Positions 1 through 6,154 of a DNA stretch of 6,154 nt are shown here, in pieces (position 1 is the first letter of the stretch; each line of letters opens with the position of its first letter). Source of the DNA: Cytophagales bacterium (GTDB lineage Bacteria > Bacteroidota > Bacteroidia > Cytophagales > Cyclobacteriaceae); NCBI GenBank assembly GCA_029262955.1, contig JAJCYL010000605.1:1-6154 (forward strand). Direction: 5' to 3'. Both the position numbers and the translations under genes were made by a program. The notes below the pieces were generated by a model. That model was not told where the DNA came from, did no database searches, and worked only from the letters and a program-made list of their open reading frames with translations.

Positions 1-919
1 TTGCTCCGGCAATGTAAGTATACATATCGGTTGTTATTCTTGTACCCGCCGACCGGGCAGCATCTATCTTTTCAATGGCTAAGTCCATTTTAGGCCAATT
101 GCTTTGACCGCCCGCCTTTAAATGGTAAATCTCCGCTGGAAGATTTGCTTTTTCCGCGATTTCAATGGTTTCATCAATGGCCTCAAGAAAATTATTGCCT
201 TCACTTCTCATGTGTGTGATGTACATTCCTCCGTATTCAGAAGCTACTTTGCAAAGTTCAATCAGTTCATTTGTGGAAGCGTAGAAAGCCGGAGCATAGA
301 TCAGTGATGATCCAATACCTAACGCACCTTCTTCCATAGCAACTCTAGCCAGTTCCTTCATATTAGATAATTCCTTATCAGTTGGAGGGCGATCATCAAA
401 ACCTACTTCATGGATTCGAAGAGTTGTGGCACCAACGAAAGAAGCTACATTCGGTGAAATCCCCCTTCGTTCAAGAGAGGATAAATACTCTCCGAGAGTT
501 GTCCAGTCAATGTCATAACGCGTATCGTCATCCATATCCATTTCGGCCTGTGCTTTCATTTCAGCATTCTGAGGGCCCATAGACCAACCTTCTCCCATTA
601 CTTCCAGGGTTACACCCTGCTTAATTTCTCCTAATGAGCGGCCGTCTGTGATTAATGATTCTGTGGACCAGCTTAACATATTTACAAATCCAGGTGTGAC
701 GGCCATCCCTAAGGCATCAATTTCAGTTTTCCCCTCAATGTCAGTTAGATCACCCAAAGCAGCGATTGTATCAGCATTAATAGCAATTCCCCCAGTATAT
801 GATGGGTTACCACTGCCATCATAAATAGTGGCGTTAGAAATGACGATATCATATACTTTAGTTTCCTGACAACTTAGTATAATTAAGGATAGAAGGAGTG
901 GCGAGTGTCGAAATTTCAT
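1..919 (-). CDS. Lipoprotein amidohydrolase, N-acyl-D-amino-acid deacylase (D-aminoacylase) superfamily, 3' end outside window
   Basis: The reading frame is open from an ATG at 919 to the left edge and gives 306 residues; the C-terminal part is missing. Residues 1-17 look like a lipoprotein signal peptide: basic start (K3, R4), hydrophobic stretch 8-15, then I-L-S-C with C17 as the likely lipidated cysteine. The body starts with the amidohydrolase beta-sandwich pattern (DIVISNATIYDGSG, 24-37), followed by PGF at 76-78, QGVT at 101-104, an APAFY segment (209-213), THMRSE (H236) and YHLKAGG (H266). H236 and H266 match in context and 30-residue spacing the zinc ligands H220 and H250 of Alcaligenes D-aminoacylase. 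The usual D-x-H-x-H after PGF is replaced by N-M-L-S-W (80-84), and the usual NCG cysteine region reads G-E-G-W (109-112). Family members hydrolyse N-acyl-D-amino acids or related amides in cell-wall or peptide turnover; the substrate here cannot be deduced. It is probably membrane-anchored in the periplasm or on the surface. Confidence 0.85.
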   Translation of the reverse strand, partial: MKFRHSPLLLSLIILSCQETKVYDIVISNATIYDGSGNPSYTGGIAINADTIAALGDLTDIEGKTEIDALGMAVTPGFVNMLSWSTESLITDGRSLGEIKQGVTLEVMGEGWSMGPQNAEMKAQAEMDMDDDTRYDIDWTTLGEYLSSLERRGISPNVASFVGATTLRIHEVGFDDRPPTDKELSNMKELARVAMEEGALGIGSSLIYAPAFYASTNELIELCKVASEYGGMYITHMRSEGNNFLEAIDETIEIAEKANLPAEIYHLKAGGQSNWPKMDLAIEKIDAARSAGTRITTDMYTYIAGA

Positions 920-960
920 AGAGTCATAAGTTGGTTGGAGTTAAATTTAATAGACAATCT

Positions 961-987
961 CAAAGGCAGGTAATGTTCTTTTGTCAA
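961..987 (-). promoter_or_regulatory. Weak candidate promoter for the amidohydrolase gene
   Basis: Read on the minus strand, TTGACA (987-982) is followed after 14 bases by TGCCTTTG (968-961), which matches the Bacteroidota -7 element TAnnTTTG at all but one defined position. The gap from TTG to the -7 element is 17 bases if measured from the end of TTG, shorter than the usual 19-21. The element lies about 40 bases upstream of the ATG at 919. This is pattern matching only. Confidence 0.25.
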
Positions 988-1044
988 CGGTCATGATAGT
1001 CAAGCTTAATTTTCCTACGATTAATTAATACTTTGTAGAAGGCT

Positions 1045-1052
1045 TAATTTTG
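1045..1052 (+). promoter_or_regulatory. Candidate -7 element (TAnnTTTG) for the GNAT gene
   Basis: TAATTTTG is an exact match to the Bacteroidota -7 consensus TAnnTTTG. No TTG is seen at the expected -33 distance upstream, and the resulting leader would be about 105 bases, so the assignment is uncertain. The rest of the 920-1166 intergenic region is AT-rich and shows no RNA gene or ORF of note. Confidence 0.3.
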
Positions 1053-1166
1053 ATCTCTTTTTGAGTATTTTTTATTATTCAAATGGCTGATTCATCCTAT
1101 TTTTTAAAAGGGAGTAAGTAATATTTACAGAATTGAAATGATTTATTGCAAATCAATTAGAGAATC

Positions 1167-1622
1167 ATGGAACTAACATTTCGAAAGGTTAAGGAGAAGG
1201 ATTTACCGGAGGTGTTGGAAATGATCGCCAATGACCAGCTTGGTAAAACGCGTGAGAAGTTTGAACTGCCATTGCCTGATTCTTACTTGAAAGCTTTCGA
1301 AGTTATTATTAGAGATCCTAACCAGGAACTGATGGTTGCGGAATTAAATGAAGAAATTGTCGGCACTTTCCAGCTATCTTACCTGCAATATTTGACCTAT
1401 CAGGGAGGTATGCGAGTTTTGGTAGAAGCTGTTCGTGTAAAAGATACCCATCGTGGCAAGGGCATTGGCCATGAAATATTTTCCTACATTATAGAATCAT
1501 CAAAATCCCACGGAGCGCACATGGTTCAATTGACATCTGACAAGAAGCGCACCGATGCTCGAAGGTTTTATGAATCTTTTGGATTTGAACCTTCACATGA
1601 AGGTTTCAAACTTCACTTTTGA
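1167..1622 (+). CDS. GNAT-family N-acetyltransferase
   Basis: This complete 151-residue protein has the length of a single-domain GNAT enzyme, which moves an acetyl group from acetyl-CoA to an amine. The acetyl-CoA pyrophosphate-binding motif A is clear: a beta-strand VEAVRV (86-91) leads to HRGKGIG (95-101), fitting R/Q-x-x-G-x-G/A with R96, G99 and G101. Motif B follows as VQLTSD (120-125), then ARRFYESFGF (131-140), where Y135 is in the place of the usual general acid. The N-terminal part (TFRKVKEKDLPEVLEMI, 4-20) is the standard first strand and helix. No signal peptide, so it is cytoplasmic. The ATG at 1167 starts directly at the conserved first strand and no in-frame upstream start fits better. 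The substrate is not identifiable; the neighbours do not suggest one. The last codons carry a strong inverted repeat and the gene converges on the next one with 2 bp between stops. Confidence 0.93.
   Translation: MELTFRKVKEKDLPEVLEMIANDQLGKTREKFELPLPDSYLKAFEVIIRDPNQELMVAELNEEIVGTFQLSYLQYLTYQGGMRVLVEAVRVKDTHRGKGIGHEIFSYIIESSKSHGAHMVQLTSDKKRTDARRFYESFGFEPSHEGFKLHF
1584..1610. terminator. Inverted repeat in the GNAT 3' end; possible bidirectional terminator or attenuator
   Basis: TTTGAACCTTCA (1584-1595) and TGAAGGTTTCAAA (1598-1610) are inverted copies differing by one extra T, giving about 11 pairs with one bulge and an ACAT loop. The repeat encodes GNAT residues 140-148 and ends 10 bases before the GNAT stop codon. 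On the minus strand it lies about 15 bases past the stop of the converging beta-barrel gene. There is only a short T run after it on the plus strand (four Ts at 1617-1620) and none on the minus strand, so it is not a textbook intrinsic terminator. It is still the only structure seen where both transcripts must end. Confidence 0.4.
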
Positions 1623-1624
1623 TA

Positions 1625-2677
1625 CTACCTCAAAGAAACGCCTATTCCTGCATTGAATGTTTGGTATTCCTGAATGGAGTAATCAGCATGAATAGTTAAT
1701 ACTGCTAGCTTTAGCCTAAGTCCCAGACTCGCATTAAAACCAGAATCCTTAGTTTCGAGACTTACCGGATCAACAATGGGTTGATCACCCGCTGAAATCA
1801 CGTTATAGCTTCCCACTATATCTATATTGTTGGTACTTGTCATGTAACCAAAACCTCCATAAATAGTAAGAATGTGAAATTCTTTTGAGACCAGGAGTTG
1901 GTAGCTCCAGGAAGTCAGGTCAAAAAAGCCATCGTCACCCGGATCATCATCAATATTCAATACATCGAGACCAATATTGGAATAGGCCACCATGACTGAG
2001 ATATCTATCGGGATTAGAGAATTTCCAGGAATCCATTGCTTGATATCATGCATCAAACCAACACCGAACATATTAAGTTTAACATCATCAGAACCAACAC
2101 TTGGTAAGAATCTGAATTTTAAATCAGTGTTCTTAATTAGCCCAATTCCAAATTGAGGCATGGCCACCGGTACTGCTGCCGAAATAATATCATTTGTATA
2201 GTCAAGACCAACCGGGCCGGTAACACTTTCAAATTGATCAGTGGCTGGATTATAAATCTCAACAATAGGGGCTTGAGACAGGTCATTGGAACCTGCCATA
2301 GACGGATATCGAGTGGCGTTACCAACGAAACGAGTTGCCCTGGCTGGGTCTGATGCATTAGCATTCCATCCACTCACCACGTCAGCGGCATTAAAAAACT
2401 TGTCTTTATTGGGTATAAAGGCCACGGATACATTTAGACTAAAATCAAATCCAAGTGGTTTGTGTGCTTTTGCGGTATTGTACCAACCTCTGCTAAAGGC
2501 CCAATTTAATCCACTAAGAAGTGGAGTGCCATACGCTTCATATATAGTGTTTGCGTCTGCAGAACCGGCCTCAATAAATTCATCGAAATTATCCTGGGCT
2601 CGAACAGAGCTTGAGATAAAGAAGAATAAAAGACTAATTGATAATAAAATCCTGGATATGGAATGGATGTGAGTCAT
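1625..2677 (-). CDS. Secreted, probably outer-membrane beta-barrel protein (DUF6588-like)
   Basis: I chose the ATG at 2677 (350 residues). An in-frame GTG at 2695 would add six residues, but the ATG gives the better signal peptide: H and R near the start, a hydrophobic core LLSISLLFFFI (11-21), and a Sec signal peptidase site at V-R-A|Q (cut after residue 27). After it comes YEAYGTPLLSGLNWAFSRGW (46-65), with WYNTAK (65-70) and LGFDFSLNVS (75-84), a pattern I associate with the Bacteroidota family DUF6588. The remainder is alternating beta-strands with glycine and aromatic residues (GIGLI, FGVGLMH, YGGFGYM, LGLRLKL, FNAGIGVSLR), as in outer-membrane barrels. An acidic loop I-D-D-D-P-G-D-D-G at 242-250 could bind a cation, which is a guess. 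Function is unknown. It lies 104 bp downstream of the ABC-F gene in the same direction and may share its transcript; no clear promoter or terminator was found between them. Confidence 0.8.
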   Translation of the reverse strand: MTHIHSISRILLSISLLFFFISSSVRAQDNFDEFIEAGSADANTIYEAYGTPLLSGLNWAFSRGWYNTAKAHKPLGFDFSLNVSVAFIPNKDKFFNAADVVSGWNANASDPARATRFVGNATRYPSMAGSNDLSQAPIVEIYNPATDQFESVTGPVGLDYTNDIISAAVPVAMPQFGIGLIKNTDLKFRFLPSVGSDDVKLNMFGVGLMHDIKQWIPGNSLIPIDISVMVAYSNIGLDVLNIDDDPGDDGFFDLTSWSYQLLVSKEFHILTIYGGFGYMTSTNNIDIVGSYNVISAGDQPIVDPVSLETKDSGFNASLGLRLKLAVLTIHADYSIQEYQTFNAGIGVSLR

Positions 2678-2781
2678 GATTGAAGATTTTAACACAATTC
2701 AAGGTAGTATTAATCTTCAATTTTATGAAATTATCACAATGAAATATGAATTATTTTATATAGCAATAAGTGACTTGGGTG

Positions 2782-4398
2782 CTAGGCCATGACTGCCTGC
2801 CCAACGTTTGAAATGCCACGCCATTCCAAATATTCATCAAATGCCATCAACTTGTCCACGCACTTGATAGGTGATAACTCGACTATTCTAGTGGCGATAG
2901 TTTGTACAAAAGTGTGGTCATGAGAGGTGAATAGGACTGTTCCGGGGAAATTGCGAAGGCCATTGTTGAATGCAGTAATAGATTCGAGGTCAAGATGGTT
3001 GGTCGGCTCATCGAGTATTAACAGATTCGCTCCCGAGAGCATCATTTTTGATAGCATGCAGCGCACCTTTTCGCCTCCTGATAGTACTTTGACCATTTTA
3101 AGGGATTCCTCACCAGAAAAGAGCATTTTCCCCAAAAACCCCCTGATATAGGCTTCGTCTTTTTCTTCTTCGGAATATTGTCTCAACCAATCTATGAGAT
3201 TCAGATCAGAATTGAAATACTGGGTGTTTTCATTGGGCAGGTACGCATTGGTAATAGTCTGGCCGAACTTAAAACTCCCACTATCTGGCTTGGATTCTCC
3301 CATTAGAATTTGAAACAGAGAAGTCGTAGCCAAACTATCGTCTGAAACAAATGCAATTTTATCTCCTTTATTAACGAACAGGTTTAAGTCGTTAAAAAGT
3401 TGCTTGCCATCAGCACTGCTGCTTAATTTCTCAATTTCAAGAATCTGGTCACCAGCTGGTCTGTTTTGAGTATATATAATAGCCGGATATTTTCTGGATG
3501 AGGGTTGAATATCCTCCAGGTTAATTTTATCCAACAACTTCTTTCTACTGGTGGCTTGCTTAGATTTAGATGCATTTGCACTAAAGCGGGCAATAAACTC
3601 CTGAAGCTCTTTCTTCTTTTCTTCCGCTTTTTTGTTGGCAGAGGAACGTTGTTGTAGGGCAAGCTGGCTTGATTCGTACCAGAAAGTATAGTTTCCAGTA
3701 AATATCTTGATTTTGCTAAAATCAATATCCGCCACATGGGTGCACACAGTGTCCAGGAAGTGCCTGTCGTGAGATACTACAATGACAGTATTTTTGAATT
3801 CCAGCAGGAAATTTTCTAACCAGGTAACAGTTTTAATGTCCAGGTCGTTAGTTGGCTCGTCAAGGACAAGGATATCTGGATTGCCAAAAAGAGCTTGTGC
3901 CAGGAGTACCCTAACCTTTTGATTACCATTCAACTCATTCATTAACAAGTAGTGGTTGGCTTCTTCTATCCCTAATCCACTTAATAATGCGGCGGCGTCA
4001 GATTCTGCATTCCAACCATCGAGGTCAGCAAATTGTCCCTCTAACTCTGAGGCTTTAATACCGTCCTCATCCGAGAAATCTGGCTTTGCGTAAATAGCAT
4101 CTTTCTCTTTCATTAACTTCCACAACTGTCCATGGCCCATCATGACAGTATCGAGAACCGCACAGTTATCAAACTCAAAGTGGTCCTGTCGGAGCACGGC
4201 CATTCTCTTACCCGGGTCAATGCTCACAAACCCGGAATTAGGATCAATGTCACCTGATAGAATTTTCAGAAAAGTTGACTTTCCGGCTCCGTTGGCACCA
4301 ATAACGCCATAGCAGTTGCCTGACGTAAACTTGATGTTAACTTCATCGAATAAAACTCGTTTTCCGTACTGAAGAGATAAATTATTAGTTGTGAGCAT
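2782..4398 (-). CDS. ybiT: ABC-F family ATPase, YbiT type
   Basis: This complete 538-residue soluble protein has two ABC domains in tandem and no membrane segment, close to the length of E. coli YbiT (530). ABC-F proteins bind the ribosomal E site and adjust stalled or starting translation. Domain 1: Walker A GANGAGKS (34-41), Q-loop Q71, short arm about 89-130, signature LNGNQ (156-160, degenerate), Walker B ILVLDEP (176-182), H-switch H210. The charged linker is about 245-305 and includes FSANASKSKQATSRKK (272-287), typical of this group. Domain 2: Walker A position 352-359 reads S-D-D-S-L-A-T-T, with T358 where the lysine should be; the Q-loop position has N389; signature LSGGE (439-443), Walker B LLILDEP (459-465) and H493 are intact. 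The start is the ATG at 4398, which opens directly into the first strand. An in-frame TTG at 4431 lies upstream of the promoter element, so it is unlikely to be used. Confidence 0.95.
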   Translation of the reverse strand: MLTTNNLSLQYGKRVLFDEVNIKFTSGNCYGVIGANGAGKSTFLKILSGDIDPNSGFVSIDPGKRMAVLRQDHFEFDNCAVLDTVMMGHGQLWKLMKEKDAIYAKPDFSDEDGIKASELEGQFADLDGWNAESDAAALLSGLGIEEANHYLLMNELNGNQKVRVLLAQALFGNPDILVLDEPTNDLDIKTVTWLENFLLEFKNTVIVVSHDRHFLDTVCTHVADIDFSKIKIFTGNYTFWYESSQLALQQRSSANKKAEEKKKELQEFIARFSANASKSKQATSRKKLLDKINLEDIQPSSRKYPAIIYTQNRPAGDQILEIEKLSSSADGKQLFNDLNLFVNKGDKIAFVSDDSLATTSLFQILMGESKPDSGSFKFGQTITNAYLPNENTQYFNSDLNLIDWLRQYSEEEKDEAYIRGFLGKMLFSGEESLKMVKVLSGGEKVRCMLSKMMLSGANLLILDEPTNHLDLESITAFNNGLRNFPGTVLFTSHDHTFVQTIATRIVELSPIKCVDKLMAFDEYLEWRGISNVGQAVMA

Positions 4399-4549
4399 TG
4401 CCGTAATTTTGAGGGTGCAAAAGTACGACAAAGTGGTCAGAAATGTGTGGTAGATTCTACTTTTTGGATTACTATCGATTATAAGGTGTCAAATTATTTT
4501 CATTACTAGGCCTTAATAAATTAAATTGAACATCTGAGATAGTAGAAAT
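4399..4549. other. Divergent intergenic region between the ABC-F and beta-propeller genes
   Basis: This 151-bp AT-rich spacer must hold promoters for both divergent genes. The minus-strand element at 4418-4425 is the only exact -7 match. On the plus strand TACTTTTTG (4458-4466 region) is one base too long for the consensus and about 85 bases from the ATG at 4550, so it is a poor candidate. A short palindrome GTAGA-T-TCTAC lies at 4450-4460, near the expected -33 region of the ABC-F promoter. No RNA gene is apparent. Confidence 0.5.
4418..4425 (-). promoter_or_regulatory. Bacteroidota -7 promoter element for the ABC-F gene
   Basis: On the minus strand TACTTTTG is an exact match to TAnnTTTG, 19 bases upstream of the ATG at 4398. 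That would leave a leader of only about 10-15 bases. The -33 region about 20 bases further up has only a weak TTTCTG. Because the element lies between the possible TTG start (4431) and the ATG (4398), it supports the ATG as the true start. Confidence 0.5.
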
Positions 4550-6154
4550 ATGTTAAAGATAGTCGTTTTAAGCGCTTTATGTTGGTTCGCTATTACCAAT
4601 TGTTTTCCTCAACAATCGCTCAAGCTGGTTACTTCCGTGAGACAAAAGGGACCAGTGGCTTACAGAGATCCTTTTGGAGCTATTTCGCCGGACGGCGGTC
4701 TCTTTGCTTATTCAGATTTAAGGAAGGTGGTAGTTCAACCAATAAATGGAGGAGCAGTAAAGGAATTGCAAAAGAACGGCTCATTCATCAGGTACCTGAC
4801 CTGGATGCCCAATAGCAAGTATTTGATCACTTATGAATTGGGAGGTGGAGGTCAAACGTGGTATAAGTACAATACAGTAGATGGCTCGAGTTCGCCGTTG
4901 TGGCCTGGCCGTAAATTGTTTTCGATCGAAATTCCCAGTGAGCCGAACTTTGAAATTGATAGATCAGAATTGAGAGAACTTGTTTGGTCCCAGGACGCAC
5001 AAAAAGTTGCCGGTTATGTGAAGCGAGACAATGAGATATTAGCTGTTGAATTTAATGCAGACGGTAGTGGTGCCAAATTACTTGCTAAGGGTACGAAAAT
5101 AGAATCTATTCAGTGGAATCCTGCAAGAACAGGTTGGGCCGGTATTATAACAGAGAACAATAAAAAATACATCGACCTGAATCTTGGTTTTGAGAAAAAC
5201 CAATTGATAGAAGCTAATAGCTATGGTAAGCTTGTATTCTCCAAAGAAGGAACCTTGATGTACCATACCAAGGGCAATGATAAGGGCATACTTGATTTGT
5301 GGAAGCACGACTTAAGGGATAATACCCTCAAGCAATTAACAAACTTCACACGTGATAGTTACGAACCGTCAATAAGCAATGACGGTGAGGTAGTTTTCAA
5401 ACTCCAGGATTATAGAATTTTTATTGCTCTGGTCTCAGGCGAGGGAGGGGAAATTCAAACATTGACGGGTTTCCAATCGGAAATTCCTTATTGGCACCCT
5501 AAAGGGGACAAAATCTCTTTTACCTATGGTTCCTGGAGGAGGGTGATGGATGATTCGAAGTATCCGGACATTGCTCAGAATCTTGGTGTAGTGAGCATTA
5601 ATAGAGATAAACCAGCGGATGAACCTGAAGAAGTGATCAGATCCTCCTATTCAGAAGATCAGGGAATGAGTTGGTCTCCAAATTTGAAATGGATTACTTT
5701 TCATACCCATGCCGATGGAACTGACGATATTTGGATTCAACCTGTTGGAGAACCTAGTAAGGGTCGCCCACTATCAAAAGGAGGATATGAGACTGGTTGG
5801 CCAAGGTGGTCACCTGATGGCAACTGGATTGTATGTAATACCGCATACACTTTGGAAAGGATTAATAAGCTATTCCTTATTGGTATGGATCAGGACAAAG
5901 GAATAATTACCAATCCACAAAATGAATTGACCACACCAGGACTTGATTCTGGCAGTTTTACTGATTCTCAATGGACTTCAGACAGTAAGAATCTGGTTAT
6001 TGAATATGTAGTTGATGAGACGCATAAAGAGATCCACATGATTCCCATTGACGGTGGACCCGGGAAGCTTATTCATAAATTTAAAAGTGACCAACTTTAT
6101 TCAGGAATAGGGCTTTCATATGATGACCAATGGGTGGCTTTTATTGCGCCGGAT
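4550..6154 (+). CDS. Exported TolB/PD40-like beta-propeller protein, 3' end outside window
   Basis: From the ATG at 4550 the frame stays open to the right edge, giving 535 residues without a stop; the C-terminus is missing. Residues 1-22 form an export signal: K3, hydrophobic 4-16, then N-C-F-P-Q-Q. C18 could be a lipidation site, but N17 before it fits a lipobox poorly, so ordinary Sec cleavage is as likely. The rest carries repeated WD40-like (PD40) blades: AISPDGGLFAYS (44-55), YLTWMPNSKYLITYE (82-96), PYWHPKGDKISFTY (313-326), SWSPNLKWITFHTHADGTDDIW (374-395), RWSPDGNWIV (419-428), QWTSDSKNLVIEY (474-486) and LSYDDQWVAFIAPD (522-535). Such propellers occur in TolB, in the N-terminal half of S9 peptidases and fused to amidohydrolases; they bind protein or gate a catalytic domain. 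Which type this is depends on the unseen C-terminus. The last visible residues are still inside a blade. Confidence 0.85.
   Translation, partial: MLKIVVLSALCWFAITNCFPQQSLKLVTSVRQKGPVAYRDPFGAISPDGGLFAYSDLRKVVVQPINGGAVKELQKNGSFIRYLTWMPNSKYLITYELGGGGQTWYKYNTVDGSSSPLWPGRKLFSIEIPSEPNFEIDRSELRELVWSQDAQKVAGYVKRDNEILAVEFNADGSGAKLLAKGTKIESIQWNPARTGWAGIITENNKKYIDLNLGFEKNQLIEANSYGKLVFSKEGTLMYHTKGNDKGILDLWKHDLRDNTLKQLTNFTRDSYEPSISNDGEVVFKLQDYRIFIALVSGEGGEIQTLTGFQSEIPYWHPKGDKISFTYGSWRRVMDDSKYPDIAQNLGVVSINRDKPADEPEEVIRSSYSEDQGMSWSPNLKWITFHTHADGTDDIWIQPVGEPSKGRPLSKGGYETGWPRWSPDGNWIVCNTAYTLERINKLFLIGMDQDKGIITNPQNELTTPGLDSGSFTDSQWTSDSKNLVIEYVVDETHKEIHMIPIDGGPGKLIHKFKSDQLYSGIGLSYDDQWVAFIAPD

Noticed and set aside
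122..582. Plus-strand open frames opposite the amidohydrolase gene
   Set aside because: The minus-strand frame through the whole region encodes a recognisable, continuous amidohydrolase; the opposite frames show no family features.
2678..2695. GTG start at 2695 for the beta-barrel gene
   Set aside because: The ATG at 2677 gives a normal-length signal peptide and needs no rare start codon; the six extra residues add nothing recognisable.
2696..2781. CRP-like site (TGTGA...TCATA on the minus strand) upstream of the beta-barrel gene
   Set aside because: The half-site spacing is five instead of six, the second half is imperfect, and the region is so AT-rich that such matches are expected by chance.
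4399..4431. TTG start at 4431 for the ABC-F gene
   Set aside because: The exact -7 promoter element at 4418-4425 would lie inside the extension, and ABC-F proteins of this type begin at the M-L-T-T-N-N segment encoded from 4398.
4579..5906. Short open frames on either strand within the propeller gene
   Set aside because: They lie within a 535-residue frame with clear repeated blades and a signal peptide, and have no features of their own.
1..6154. Novel defence, toxin-antitoxin, mobile or CRISPR-like system
   Set aside because: No repeats, integrase, transposase, toxin-like small gene pair or nuclease is visible; the five genes are housekeeping or envelope types.

Overview
This window looks like an ordinary chromosomal stretch from a member of the Bacteroidota, probably a Cytophagales-type bacterium. 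The genes have no Shine-Dalgarno-like leaders and the DNA is fairly AT-rich. An exact match to the Bacteroidota -7 promoter element (TAnnTTTG) sits just upstream of the ABC-F gene. The protein types also fit: a YbiT-type ABC-F ATPase, a DUF6588-like outer-membrane protein and a lipoprotein amidohydrolase of the D-aminoacylase superfamily. The assignment to this phylum is an inference from these features together, not from a marker gene.

Layout. (1) From the left edge to 919, minus strand: the N-terminal 306 residues of a lipoprotein amidohydrolase, cut by the window edge. (2) 920-1166: a 247-bp divergent intergenic region with weak promoter candidates for both flanking genes. (3) 1167-1622, plus strand: a complete GNAT acetyltransferase. 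(4) 1625-2677, minus strand: a secreted, probably outer-membrane beta-barrel protein that converges on the GNAT gene with only 2 bp between the stop codons. A long inverted repeat lies inside the last GNAT codons. (5) 2782-4398, minus strand: a complete ABC-F ATPase, 104 bp upstream of the beta-barrel gene and in the same direction. (6) 4399-4549: a divergent intergenic region with the ABC-F promoter. (7) 4550 to the right edge, plus strand: 535 residues of an exported TolB/PD40-like beta-propeller protein, cut by the window edge.

The genes do not form an obvious pathway. Two exported hydrolase- or propeller-type proteins, an outer-membrane barrel, a translation factor and a small acetyltransferase are arranged in short, alternately oriented units. 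Only the ABC-F and beta-barrel genes could share a transcript. I found no mobile element, RNA gene, CRISPR array or defence system.

The observation most worth following is in the ABC-F protein. Its second Walker A motif has lost the invariant lysine, its second Q-loop has lost the glutamine, and its first signature motif is degenerate. These changes all fall on one of the two composite ATP sites. Second is the amidohydrolase, which lacks the usual HxH metal-binding motif and the bridging cysteine of D-aminoacylase but keeps the two later histidines with the same spacing.
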